In this document: positions 8,666-16,668 of the stretch, one piece after another
Layout of the letters: each line of letters begins with the position of its first letter
Position numbering within the stretch: the stretch's first letter is position 1
Assembly: GCF_005860805.1 (NCBI RefSeq)
Contig: NZ_VCEJ01000002.1
Coordinates: 418,375 to 482,374, forward strand
From: Dyadobacter luticola
GTDB lineage: Bacteria > Bacteroidota > Bacteroidia > Cytophagales > Spirosomataceae
Direction of reading: 5' to 3'
DNA: 64,000 nt
Made by a program: the position numbers and the translations under genes
The notes under the pieces: model-generated
The model's input: only the letters and a program-made list of their open reading frames with translations
Told to the model about the DNA's origin: nothing
Database searches by the model: none

Positions 8666-9430
8666 TTATAAATTAAATTTCCCCATCTCCTCACTCGCCT
8701 TTCTTCCCATAAAAAAGAAATCCGTGCTGAATGCGACGAAGTTGTATCCTGCTTTATTTTTTTCTTTTACTAATTCAACGTTCGGGTCGATCACGTGGTA
8801 GCCCATCGAGAACTGGCGGTCGTTGCAGATTTTCTCTACTTTTTTGAGCGCTTCCTGCACGATCGGTTCGTTGTACTGGCCCGGAATTCCCAGAGATCCT
8901 GACAAATCATAAGGTCCGATGATGATACCGTCAATGCCTTCTGTTGAAATAATCTCATCAATGTTGTTCACACCTTCAATGTGTTCGATTTGCGCAATTA
9001 CGACCAGGTGATTGCTTACCCACGACTTATATCCCTCAAAATCATAGCCGTAGCGCTGCGCGCGATTCAGGCCTACGCCACGTTTGCCGACCGGCGGATA
9101 TTTGGCATAATCAACAGCTTGTCTTGCCTCGGCTGCGGAGCATACCATCGGTACAATGATACCGTCCGCACCGGCGTCCAGCGCTCTTTTGATCACCACT
9201 TCCTCATTTTTGGATACCCGTACCAGCGCCGCCATACCGCGTGCCTGGATGAAACCGATCAGAATTTGCAGTTCGTTGTAGTCAATCGAGGTATGTTCCA
9301 AATCGATCGTTAACCAGTCGAAACCGGCTTCGGCCATAATGTCGATTACCGCCTGGTGCGGGATCGTGATCCAGGAACCGATCGTGTTTTCCTTATTTTT
9401 AAGCTGTTGCTTTAATGTCGTGTTTTTCAT
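8666..9430 (-). CDS. HpcH/HpaI family class II pyruvate aldolase
   Basis: Family members reversibly join pyruvate (or oxaloacetate) to an aldehyde, giving 2-keto-3-deoxy or 2-keto-4-hydroxy acids. All expected active-site positions are visible: His46 (DLEHTSID), Arg71 (LVRVS), metal-binding Glu149 (AQIEHIEG) and Asp175 in the GPYDLSGSLG motif. This agrees closely with the His45/Arg70/Glu149/Asp175 set of HpaI. Length is 254 residues. Most relatives degrade aromatic or sugar acids. Here the gene stands between a CMP-ulosonate synthetase and two putative glycosyltransferases, so a biosynthetic role in making a 2-keto-3-deoxy acid is proposed. Confidence 0.85.
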   Translation of the reverse strand: MKNTTLKQQLKNKENTIGSWITIPHQAVIDIMAEAGFDWLTIDLEHTSIDYNELQILIGFIQARGMAALVRVSKNEEVVIKRALDAGADGIIVPMVCSAAEARQAVDYAKYPPVGKRGVGLNRAQRYGYDFEGYKSWVSNHLVVIAQIEHIEGVNNIDEIISTEGIDGIIIGPYDLSGSLGIPGQYNEPIVQEALKKVEKICNDRQFSMGYHVIDPNVELVKEKNKAGYNFVAFSTDFFFMGRKASEEMGKFNL

Positions 9431-9474
9431 AATCAGTTAAATTCTACCTCAGCTATTTTCGAACCGCTTCCGGA

Positions 9475-10152
9475 TCATTCTGCATTCGCAAGCCTTCTTT
9501 GCAGCAAAAATTCCGCCCAATAGAAATCCTCCATATCGTCCATATCAGCCGCTTCCAGTCGCTCGATCGGGAACATCATCGGGTTGGAGCCGAGGCGGTT
9601 TTTGATCTTGTAATTGGTTTCTCTTGAAAAAATATAGAAGCATGAATTTTCGTGGTAGATCGGTTCCAGGTCCTGGGTGCGGATCAGCTTTTTCGGATCG
9701 TGGTTCACGCCCGAGCCGTCTGGCCAGTAAAAACGCTGCTTGGTTTCGGTTACTGAAAACAAGGCGTCATGCTCTGTTTGCGCGAAAAATGCTTCGATGG
9801 ACGCGTTGATCGTCTCCGTCGTCAGCAATGGATTAGTACTATGGGTCTGCAAAAAGTAGGAGGCATCCGTTTGCTCAATGTCGTACTCGATCAGCGGCTG
9901 AATGCTCACCATATCACCCAGTAAAAAATCGGGGCGCATAAAAGCCTTGATCTTTGGGAATGCCTTGGTGCTTTCAAAAATCTCATCAGAATCGGTATTA
10001 ACCAAAATTTCAGAGATGTATGGACTTGCAGACAAGGCTTCCATCACCCAGTGAAAAGCAGGCTTCCCTACGAGTGGCCGGATGTTTTTGTGCGGCACCC
10101 TTTCAGAATGCCCCTTCATTGGAACGAGAGCGGTGATTTTCGGAATCTCCAT
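9475..10152 (-). CDS. Acylneuraminate cytidylyltransferase family protein, single domain
   Basis: Predicted to activate a sugar acid with CTP, giving CMP-sugar and pyrophosphate. The N-terminal nucleotide-binding loop reads VPMKGHSERVPHKNIRPLVGK, a variant of the usual RGGSKGIPGKN form found in a separate branch of the family. Downstream, LVNTDSDEI and QTHSTNPLL are seen. The ATG at 10152 is preferred over a TTG at 10167: it directly follows the stop of the YhcH gene (10154-10156), whereas the TTG would overlap it. This gives 225 residues. It has no phosphatase domain, unlike the second synthetase at 22014-23174. The substrate is unknown. Confidence 0.85.
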   Translation of the reverse strand: MEIPKITALVPMKGHSERVPHKNIRPLVGKPAFHWVMEALSASPYISEILVNTDSDEIFESTKAFPKIKAFMRPDFLLGDMVSIQPLIEYDIEQTDASYFLQTHSTNPLLTTETINASIEAFFAQTEHDALFSVTETKQRFYWPDGSGVNHDPKKLIRTQDLEPIYHENSCFYIFSRETNYKIKNRLGSNPMMFPIERLEAADMDDMEDFYWAEFLLQRRLANAE

Positions 10153-10153
10153 T

Positions 10154-10609
10154 TTAGCTGATGGCAATTTTTATGGTAATTTTTTTGATTAGCTGAGGTT
10201 GATCAACAAAATGCTGCGGTCCGTGGCCATCTTCCGGGAACATGATCGCGAAAATGCCTTCACCAATGTCGACATGCGTGCCGCGAGGGGAGGGGTCTTT
10301 GAAAAAAGTCCGGTCTTTCGCTTCGTCGTAAGGAATATTCACATTCATGCCTTCAATCGGCGACCATTTCACTCTTTCCAAACCGATTACCGGATACTGA
10401 ATGTCGATCACATGTTTATGTGCCTCGTAACCTCTGGTAAAATCTGCAACCGTCTCATATTCACTTACAATCGCCTTCACATTTTTGCTGATCGGGTAGG
10501 TGCCTACCTCGATTTCGGGCTGGGCATTTTGTAAAAATTGTAACCCGGCATAAATGTCCGGCGACAATGCTTTATAAGTATCAATGTTATTCAGTGTACC
10601 GAGGATCAT
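10154..10609 (-). CDS. YhcH/YjgK/YiaL family protein, copy 2
   Basis: A 151-residue paralogue of the gene at 6274-6726 with YEAHKHVIDIQYPV and MFPEDGHGPQHF. It sits between the cyclase-like gene (4-base ATGA overlap) and the CMP-ulosonate synthetase (one base apart), which suggests translational coupling. For a family linked to sialic acid anomerisation this is just where an enzyme supplying the right anomer to the synthetase would be expected. The exact substrate is inference. Confidence 0.85.
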   Translation of the reverse strand: MILGTLNNIDTYKALSPDIYAGLQFLQNAQPEIEVGTYPISKNVKAIVSEYETVADFTRGYEAHKHVIDIQYPVIGLERVKWSPIEGMNVNIPYDEAKDRTFFKDPSPRGTHVDIGEGIFAIMFPEDGHGPQHFVDQPQLIKKITIKIAIS

Positions 10610-11685
10610 ACGGTTTCCGCTTCGGTTAGTTGAGTTTCAAAATATTCTTTCATCCAGCCTACAAATTCGTCGTCAGCAGGGCGCATATCACGGAAAATTT
10701 TGCCGATGCCTTTATTGAGGATCAAACCCAATGTTTTACCCACATTCTTTTTGTCCTTGCTCAACGCTACCAGAAATTTGTCCAGCTCAATGTCGGAAAT
10801 CGAAGTTCCAGCCCAGATCTGCGACAAAAGCTCGCGGATATACAGACGTGTTTCTTCTGAAATGTAGCCCAGTTTTACGGAAACAAAATTGGCCATATCC
10901 ATGCCATAGCTTACTGCGATTCCGTGAGGAATACGATAGTTTGTCAGAGACTCAATTGCGTGGCCAAAGGAATGTCCGTAGTTGAAAACCAGCCTTTCAT
11001 TCTGGTCAAACTCGTCTCTTTCTATGTAGCCTTTTTTGATTTCCAGACTTCGGTTAATGATGCCTGCCAAAACTTGTTTATCAGTTAATGCAGCGGCATA
11101 TTCTCTTTTCAATCTTGCAAAATCCTCTTCTCCCGAAACCACATAATAATGTGTCATTTCACCCAGACCTGATTTCAGCTCAGCATCGGATAATGTGTTC
11201 AGGAATTCGAGATTGATGAAAATCTGATTGGGAGGATAAAAACCGCCAACCTGATTTTTGAACTTGTTAAAGTTGATAGAAGTCTTGCTGCCAATGCAGC
11301 TATCTCCTTGTGCCAGCAATGAAGTTGGGAAGAAGTACCATTTCACGCCACGGTACATGATCGATGCGATAAATGCCGTGGCATCCTGCGTGATCCCGCC
11401 ACCAATCGCTACGAGACGATGGTTTTTACGGAAACCGTTTTCAATCAGGTACTGCATGATCGGCTCAACACCCTGGTAACTTTTTACCGATTCGTGGGCG
11501 TCAATACCAATGTGCCTGAACTTGTCCAGTACAGGCTGCAGTGTTTCCTTGTAAAGTTCTTTGATTTTATTGTCGATGATAATGACATCGCCTTCTTTCA
11601 GTTCGGCAAGAAGTGTAGCCTGGGTATCCTCGATAAACGTGACGCTATAATCGTGGATTACGGATTTTACGGTGAAATTATACAT
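10606..11685 (-). CDS. 3-Dehydroquinate synthase-like sugar phosphate cyclase
   Basis: The sugar phosphate cyclase fold is clear: GGGITQDATAF (95-105, NAD/phosphate region), FPTSLLAQGDSCIGSKTS (119-136), GLGEMTHYY (173-181), and R231-N235-H238-H242 in ERLVFNYGHSFGH with H254 in PHG. These match most catalytic and metal ligands of AroB. The lysine of the AroB EVIKYG motif is instead His179, and the context has no shikimate genes, so another substrate is likely, such as a heptulose or hexose phosphate as in 2-epi-5-epi-valiolone or 2-deoxy-scyllo-inosose synthases. The ATG at 11685 is chosen because GGAGG stands 8 bases upstream, inside the SDR gene; a TTG at 11703 has no such site. The start overlaps the SDR stop by 8 bases. 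Confidence 0.8.
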   Translation of the reverse strand: MYNFTVKSVIHDYSVTFIEDTQATLLAELKEGDVIIIDNKIKELYKETLQPVLDKFRHIGIDAHESVKSYQGVEPIMQYLIENGFRKNHRLVAIGGGITQDATAFIASIMYRGVKWYFFPTSLLAQGDSCIGSKTSINFNKFKNQVGGFYPPNQIFINLEFLNTLSDAELKSGLGEMTHYYVVSGEEDFARLKREYAAALTDKQVLAGIINRSLEIKKGYIERDEFDQNERLVFNYGHSFGHAIESLTNYRIPHGIAVSYGMDMANFVSVKLGYISEETRLYIRELLSQIWAGTSISDIELDKFLVALSKDKKNVGKTLGLILNKGIGKIFRDMRPADDEFVGWMKEYFETQLTEAETV

Positions 11686-12439
11686 TGGTATATCCTCCAT
11701 CAATGATTAAGTTTTGACCAGTCAGGTAGCTGTTTAGGTTGCTACTCAGATATAAAATAAGGTTCGCGATCTCCATAGGCTGGGCCATGCGGCGGATCGG
11801 GATGATGTCAGAAATTTTCTGGATTTCTTCCGGTGTGTTGGTACTTGCTGTAAGGTCGGTCAATGTAAAACCAGGTCCTACTGAGTTTACAAGAATGCCG
11901 TGCTCTGCGAGTTCTATCGCTAATGTTTTTGTCAAACCGCGGATCGCAAATTTGTTGGAAGTATAGATTGATCTGCCCGGTCTGGTGATTTCGCTCCATA
12001 TAGAAGTGACGTTCACAATGCGTCCGTAACCATGTTTTTTCATGATTTTGCTGACTTCCCGGCAAAGGATATATGGGCCTTTCACATTGATGTCCGAAAG
12101 GAAATCAAAATCTTCCGTCGCCGTCTCGGTATTGACCGCGATTTTGTTCACACCAGCATTATTGATCAGAATGTCAATTTTCTTATCCTGGATCGCAGCA
12201 GTGAATGTTGCTACCGAATCCTGATTGGTAAAATCAACCTGTAGATAAGAAACCCTTTCAGGATCCGCGTTTTCTTTATTTAACTTTTCAACTTCTTCGA
12301 CTTTGGTACCCGTAAGGATCACCGTAGCCCCGGCTTCAAGAAAACGTGCGGCGATTGCTTTGCCAATGCCTCTTGTGCCGCCCGTAATAAGGGCAAGCTG
12401 GCCGGTCAAATCAATGGAAACGTTTGATAGACTGCTCAT
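11678..12439 (-). CDS. Short-chain dehydrogenase/reductase
   Basis: An NAD(P)-dependent oxidoreductase of 253 residues: TGGTRGIG near the N-terminus, INNAG, a catalytic Ser in VNVTSIWSE, and YTSNK with catalytic Tyr and Lys. The C-terminus IIDGGYTNV is typical of FabG-like members. Its last codons carry the ribosome-binding site for the cyclase-like gene downstream. In this context it should oxidise or reduce a hydroxyl or keto group on a sugar or cyclitol intermediate; the substrate cannot be told. Confidence 0.9.
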   Translation of the reverse strand: MSSLSNVSIDLTGQLALITGGTRGIGKAIAARFLEAGATVILTGTKVEEVEKLNKENADPERVSYLQVDFTNQDSVATFTAAIQDKKIDILINNAGVNKIAVNTETATEDFDFLSDINVKGPYILCREVSKIMKKHGYGRIVNVTSIWSEITRPGRSIYTSNKFAIRGLTKTLAIELAEHGILVNSVGPGFTLTDLTASTNTPEEIQKISDIIPIRRMAQPMEIANLILYLSSNLNSYLTGQNLIIDGGYTNV

Positions 12440-12529
12440 GAGCGCTTAGGAAAAATGGCTTCATTGCCAAGCAAAAAGCAGCAATGAAGATAATGAGATA
12501 GGTGTCCCATATTACCGAGACAGTAGGAA

Positions 12530-12564
12530 TACCCAGCCTTTTACACAATGCAAAAGGCTGGGTA
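12530..12564 (-). terminator. Strong hairpin within the operon, without U-tail
   Basis: ACCCAGCCTTTT (12531-12542) and AAAAGGCTGGGT (12552-12563) form a perfect 12-bp stem, extended to 13 by an outer T-A pair, with a 9-base loop. It lies in the 139-bp gap between the SIS gene and the SDR gene. No run of U follows on the minus strand, so it may be an mRNA processing or stabilising structure or a partial terminator rather than a full stop. Confidence 0.5.
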
Positions 12565-12578
12565 ATAGGACATTGATA

Positions 12579-13178
12579 CTAGGTCAACGCAAGGAATTCC
12601 TCGTCAGTAGCCAGGTAGTTTACAATGATGTGGTTCAAAATCATGTGTACGTCCTCGATTGGGCCGTAATCACCTTTTGGATTTGGCGTGTACAAAGGTA
12701 CTTTGGAGATTTCGTTCAATCTACCTCCCAGGAAGCCTACAAATGCGATAGTAGTACCGCCCAGTTCGTTTGCAAATTCAGCTGCTTTTACCAGGTTAGG
12801 TGAATTACCGCTGGCAGAAATCGCGATCAAAACGTCACCAGAAGTAAACTGGCCGCGCATTTGCTCTACAAATACGTCATCGAAATTGTTATCGTTTCCG
12901 ATTGCCGTGATCATCGGAACATTGTCTGTCAATGCAATGATCTTCGGACGGAATTTTGAGAAATAACGAACAAAGAAGCGGAAATCAGCCTGCATGTGCG
13001 ACGCCGTAGCCGCGCTACCGCCGTTTCCTACAACATATATGGTATTTCCGCTTTTGAAAGCTTCAATAAAAGTAGTGATCACCTGACCCAGTTTCTCAGG
13101 GTCAATCTGGTTCAAAATGTCGGTCAGACGACCAACGTAATCATTCAAATAGTTTTTTGCTAATTCGGTCCTTTCCAT
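12579..13178 (-). CDS. SIS-domain sugar isomerase, GmhA-like
   Basis: A 199-residue phosphosugar-binding protein with VVGNGGSAATASHMQADF (residues 49-66), the GmhA (sedoheptulose-7-phosphate isomerase) signature, and SASGNSPN further on. GmhA turns sedoheptulose 7-phosphate into D-glycero-D-manno-heptose 7-phosphate in LPS heptose synthesis, but no other heptose genes (gmhB, hldE) are near. Together with the adjacent cyclase-like gene, a role in heptulose phosphate handling is suggested. A TTTTACTCAAC leader motif lies 13 bases before the ATG (13192-13202). Confidence 0.85.
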   Translation of the reverse strand: MERTELAKNYLNDYVGRLTDILNQIDPEKLGQVITTFIEAFKSGNTIYVVGNGGSAATASHMQADFRFFVRYFSKFRPKIIALTDNVPMITAIGNDNNFDDVFVEQMRGQFTSGDVLIAISASGNSPNLVKAAEFANELGGTTIAFVGFLGGRLNEISKVPLYTPNPKGDYGPIEDVHMILNHIIVNYLATDEEFLALT

Positions 13179-13207
13179 TTTTCTAGATTTGGTTGAGTAA
13201 AATTGAA

Positions 13208-14200
13208 TTAAAAATCTTTCTGTTCGTACACTTTGTCGAGAATTGTCATGAGTTTCATGGCGTCATCCGAATTTCCGTAAACGATCGGTTTACCCTCATC
13301 GATGGAGTCGAAGAAATGATCCATTTCATATCTCCAGCTGTTGTTGTTTACATATTTCGTGATCACCTCGTCCTTCCAGGTAGCCGCAGGGGCTGTCGAG
13401 CGGTTTCTCGCCACCGACAATGTTTCCTCGCCGTAAGACATGGTTGAGGTAATCAAACCATTCAAAACCATGTAACCTTTTTCAAGGAATATCTCAAGAG
13501 AGAACAAGTGGCGCCACTGTGACATAGTCGAGTGCAGGGAAGCAACTTTGCCCGTCGCCGATTCTTTCAGGATCACGAAGGCATTATCCTCCACGTCCAT
13601 GTGCCAGTAAAGATTGGATAATTCCGCTTTAACCACATCAAAATCACCGGAAAGGAACAGGAACAGGTCCAGCATGTGGATACCCTGGTCCATCAGGATA
13701 CCGCCACCGGCAAGCTCCTTTTTAGCTCTCCATTGATTGAAGTAATCCTTGGTTACACTCTTTCCATAACGTCCCCGAAGCCAGAGCACTTTACCATATT
13801 CGCCGCTGTCAATGAGCCGCTTCATGTGCAGTACGCTATCGTGGTGACGGTGGTTGAAACCGTACATCAAAGTTTTGCCGCTTCTAGATTCAGCTTCCTT
13901 GATGTCCACAATGTCGGCAGCGGTAAATGCTGGCGGCTTTTCGCAAAAAACGTGCTTACCAGCATTGAGCGCGCGAATGGTAAGGTCTTTATTCAAAAAG
14001 TTGGGAGTGCAAACGATGATAACGTCCAGTTCGGGATTGTTGATGATCTCCTCGTGGCTCACATTAGGGATGCCATTCATATCAGCCCCAATACTTGGCT
14101 CTGATATCATCAGAACTTGCCCTTTTTTGATCTCGTCGATCGCGGTATGGCGGGTTTTACCCATTACACCGTAGCCGATGATGCCAATTTTGTAATTCAT
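13208..14200 (-). CDS. Gfo/Idh/MocA family oxidoreductase
   Basis: A 330-residue NAD(P)-dependent sugar oxidoreductase. The N-terminal Rossmann motif is GIIGYGVMGKTR, followed by VIVCTPN and the family's HVFCEKPPA motif with its conserved Lys. The C-terminal half has the GGGILMDQGIHMLDL substrate-domain motif. Such enzymes oxidise a ring hydroxyl of nucleotide sugars, free sugars or inositols. It lies 29 bp before the SIS gene. An ATTACTCAAC leader motif is 10 bases before the ATG (14211-14220). Confidence 0.9.
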   Translation of the reverse strand: MNYKIGIIGYGVMGKTRHTAIDEIKKGQVLMISEPSIGADMNGIPNVSHEEIINNPELDVIIVCTPNFLNKDLTIRALNAGKHVFCEKPPAFTAADIVDIKEAESRSGKTLMYGFNHRHHDSVLHMKRLIDSGEYGKVLWLRGRYGKSVTKDYFNQWRAKKELAGGGILMDQGIHMLDLFLFLSGDFDVVKAELSNLYWHMDVEDNAFVILKESATGKVASLHSTMSQWRHLFSLEIFLEKGYMVLNGLITSTMSYGEETLSVARNRSTAPAATWKDEVITKYVNNNSWRYEMDHFFDSIDEGKPIVYGNSDDAMKLMTILDKVYEQKDF

Positions 14201-14257
14201 AAATTAAATAGTTGAGTAATTCTTAAATGAAATAATTAGCATTATAAAAATAAGCAC

Positions 14258-15175
14258 TTACTTGATTTCTTCTAGCAGATTTTTCACAGCTTCAATTTCC
14301 ATCAAGAGTTTGCCTTCTTCGGCGTAAGAGCCGAGGTGCGGTGTGAGCACAATATTATCAAGTTCAGTGAGCGGACCGGCATAAGGTTCCTCCACGAAAA
14401 CATCCACCGCAGCACCAGCTATTTGTTTTGTCGACAAAGCCTGAAAAAGCGCATCTTCATCCACAATGCCACCTCTGGAAATGTTGATCAGCAAAGCCGA
14501 TTTTTTCAGAAGCGCCAATTCTTTTTCCGAGATCACCGGTGATTTGTCTTCATTACCAGGCACATGCAATGTTACAATGTCAGCGTCGCTCAGCACGGTG
14601 TTGAAATCCACCAGCTTAACACCGGTCTTTTCAGCCCATTTCTCATTAGCATAAGGATCATAACCGATCACCGGGTTACCGATCCCACGGAAAAGCTCCG
14701 AAACCAGGCGGCCAATCCGTCCCAGTCCAACTACACCGATCACTTTATTAAGTACCAGGTTACCAGTCTGTTTTTTCCAGATTTTATTTTTCAAGGAAGC
14801 ATCCGCCTGTGGAATCTTTCTCAAAAGCGACAAGGTCATCGCCAATGTTAACTCAGCCACGGCGCGCGTAGGCCCATCCGGCGTATTTCTGACAATGATA
14901 CCTTTTTGTTGAGCGTAAGGCAAATCAATGCTATCCATCCCAATCCCAACGCGGCTGATTACTTTTAGATTAGGCAATGCATCCAGAACACGCGCATTCA
15001 ATGTTTCAACGCCAGCCACGATCCCAATGCAATCTTTCGCCAGTTCAATAGCCTCATCTTCGGTCAGCTTCCGGCCATAAGGATTATTAATAACTTCAAA
15101 TCCAGCTTCCTCCAACATTTGAAAAGGCTCTTTGCCGACTTGCCCAAAAGAGGAGGGGGAGGTTAGTACTTTCAT
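14258..15175 (-). CDS. D-2-hydroxyacid dehydrogenase, SerA-like
   Basis: Uses NAD(P) to interconvert a 2-hydroxyacid and a 2-oxoacid. Visible motifs: VVGLGRIGRLV (Rossmann), RVGIGMDSIDL, INISRGGIVDEDAL with the catalytic Arg region, and LTPHLGSYAEE with the catalytic His. The ATG at 15175 (MKVLTSPSSFG) is preferred. An upstream start at 15259 would add 28 residues unlike the family and overlap the preceding gene. This gives 305 residues. In the context of sugar-acid genes it could make or remove the keto group of an aldonic or ulosonic acid. It is the first gene of the sugar-acid block. Confidence 0.88.
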   Translation of the reverse strand: MKVLTSPSSFGQVGKEPFQMLEEAGFEVINNPYGRKLTEDEAIELAKDCIGIVAGVETLNARVLDALPNLKVISRVGIGMDSIDLPYAQQKGIIVRNTPDGPTRAVAELTLAMTLSLLRKIPQADASLKNKIWKKQTGNLVLNKVIGVVGLGRIGRLVSELFRGIGNPVIGYDPYANEKWAEKTGVKLVDFNTVLSDADIVTLHVPGNEDKSPVISEKELALLKKSALLINISRGGIVDEDALFQALSTKQIAGAAVDVFVEEPYAGPLTELDNIVLTPHLGSYAEEGKLLMEIEAVKNLLEEIK

Positions 15176-15245
15176 GTTTGTTAAATTTGATAATGATGCT
15201 TCAATTGCGTAGATTTTTTCTCGCCAATATCTTCCTTTCGTTTGA

Positions 15246-16634
15246 TTATTTCTGTTCAAGAAACTTTATAAAGCTTTCCGAGATTTTCTCAATATTAGCT
15301 TTATCGGTATAATATGGAGAACCTTTATGCCCGTCTATTACGCCAGCAAAACTACTTCTTATAATATATTCGGAATACTCCTGGCAAGACATTTTTTCCT
15401 TGTCTCTTTCTATGCATCGTTCCCGTAATTCAAAATAGTTAGATGTATATTTTAAGTCCTCCAACGTAATACGATGACAGTATTTTAGCTTATCGAAAAA
15501 TATGTTACTGAATAGAAAAACATGCTTTTGATACAAAGCGCCTTCTAAAGCAACTGTTCCACTGTTTGTAAATATTGTTTCTGAAAGCCCTATAAGCTGA
15601 TGCGAGCTTGTTTCCTCGTGAATAATAATAACATTACGAAGATTTTTTAGTCTTTTAAAGAAATCTTCACCTCTATTTCCAATCGCATTGGTGTGTTCCT
15701 TCACAACCAAATAGTAATCATTAGGAAGAATACGCCAAACATCCCGAATAATTAGATACTGGTCTTCGTAATATCTGCCAACTACATCTATCGAGGCTTC
15801 GGGCTGCATATGAAGCGTTATGAGAAAAAATTTTTTTCCCTCCAAAATGGATAAATTTTCTCGCTTTAATTGCTTGGTATAGTAGTATTGATTTTGCGAA
15901 ACAGTAAGAAATTTATTAACCGCTTTGCCAATTGTCAATGATTGCGGATTGTCTTTTGGTCTCTCAATGAAACGATTTTGAGCCAAGAACTTAGTAATTC
16001 TATTTACTTTATATTTAAAAGTAATAGAATGCTTTACATCTTTTGCTACATCAGCTACCCGTTGAGGAACAACCGGCTTAAGAGGTAATTCAAATCCATT
16101 TAAAACATCTTCACCGTGAATGTATTCCGCTTTCTTAAATAATGTATCCTGATATTCAGTATCCATAAATGAAAATCGGCCATTAGGAATGCGTATAGAT
16201 TGGGGGTGCAAATAGAAGCAGGAATTCTCAAATTTATCTTGACAAATACGGTTCATCAATATCTCATGCGCCCAAGTCATCTCTCCGAAGATATAACGTA
16301 GCTTTTTCTCCGTTACAAAATTGTAAAATAGCGACTGAAGTTTACTCAAATATGCCATACCATCATTAAACCTAAATTTTAGAACTCTGTCACCGTAAAC
16401 AAGTTCGTGCAATTTGTACTCGCCGATGATCTCGCCAACATTACCTTCAATTAGAGCTAAATTCAGTAAAAGTACGTCCTCGGCAGGCCAGCCAGAGGAT
16501 ATAATATAGTCATATTGAAATTTTGCGGCACATATCCAGTGGATTTTTGTCCCTGACATTTTAGTAATAATAGACTTACTTATAAGGTCAAAAAACTGGC
16601 TTTTATGTCCGTTAGCAACAAAAGCAATATTCAT
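15246..16634 (-). CDS. Capsule polysaccharide biosynthesis protein, KpsS/LipB-like
   Basis: A 462-residue cytoplasmic protein whose C-terminal half has LITLHMQPEAS, YEDQYLIIRDVWRILPNDYYLVVKEH, and FTNSGTVALEGAL. This is the pattern of the PF05159 family, which includes the KpsS and KpsC beta-Kdo transferases. In those systems the substrate is CMP-Kdo, so a transferase for one of the CMP-ulosonates made here is possible. The N-terminal half is not recognised. The coding sequence is visibly richer in A and T than the sugar-acid block, as are the next three genes. Confidence 0.6.
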   Translation of the reverse strand: MNIAFVANGHKSQFFDLISKSIITKMSGTKIHWICAAKFQYDYIISSGWPAEDVLLLNLALIEGNVGEIIGEYKLHELVYGDRVLKFRFNDGMAYLSKLQSLFYNFVTEKKLRYIFGEMTWAHEILMNRICQDKFENSCFYLHPQSIRIPNGRFSFMDTEYQDTLFKKAEYIHGEDVLNGFELPLKPVVPQRVADVAKDVKHSITFKYKVNRITKFLAQNRFIERPKDNPQSLTIGKAVNKFLTVSQNQYYYTKQLKRENLSILEGKKFFLITLHMQPEASIDVVGRYYEDQYLIIRDVWRILPNDYYLVVKEHTNAIGNRGEDFFKRLKNLRNVIIIHEETSSHQLIGLSETIFTNSGTVALEGALYQKHVFLFSNIFFDKLKYCHRITLEDLKYTSNYFELRERCIERDKEKMSCQEYSEYIIRSSFAGVIDGHKGSPYYTDKANIEKISESFIKFLEQK

Positions 16635-16668
16635 AATGTCTTTTTTTAGTAAAGGTACCCTAATCTTG

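Noticed and set aside
14336..15090. Plus-strand frames inside the hydroxyacid dehydrogenase and other sugar genes
   Set aside because: They mirror real genes on the minus strand, have no family features and no start signals.
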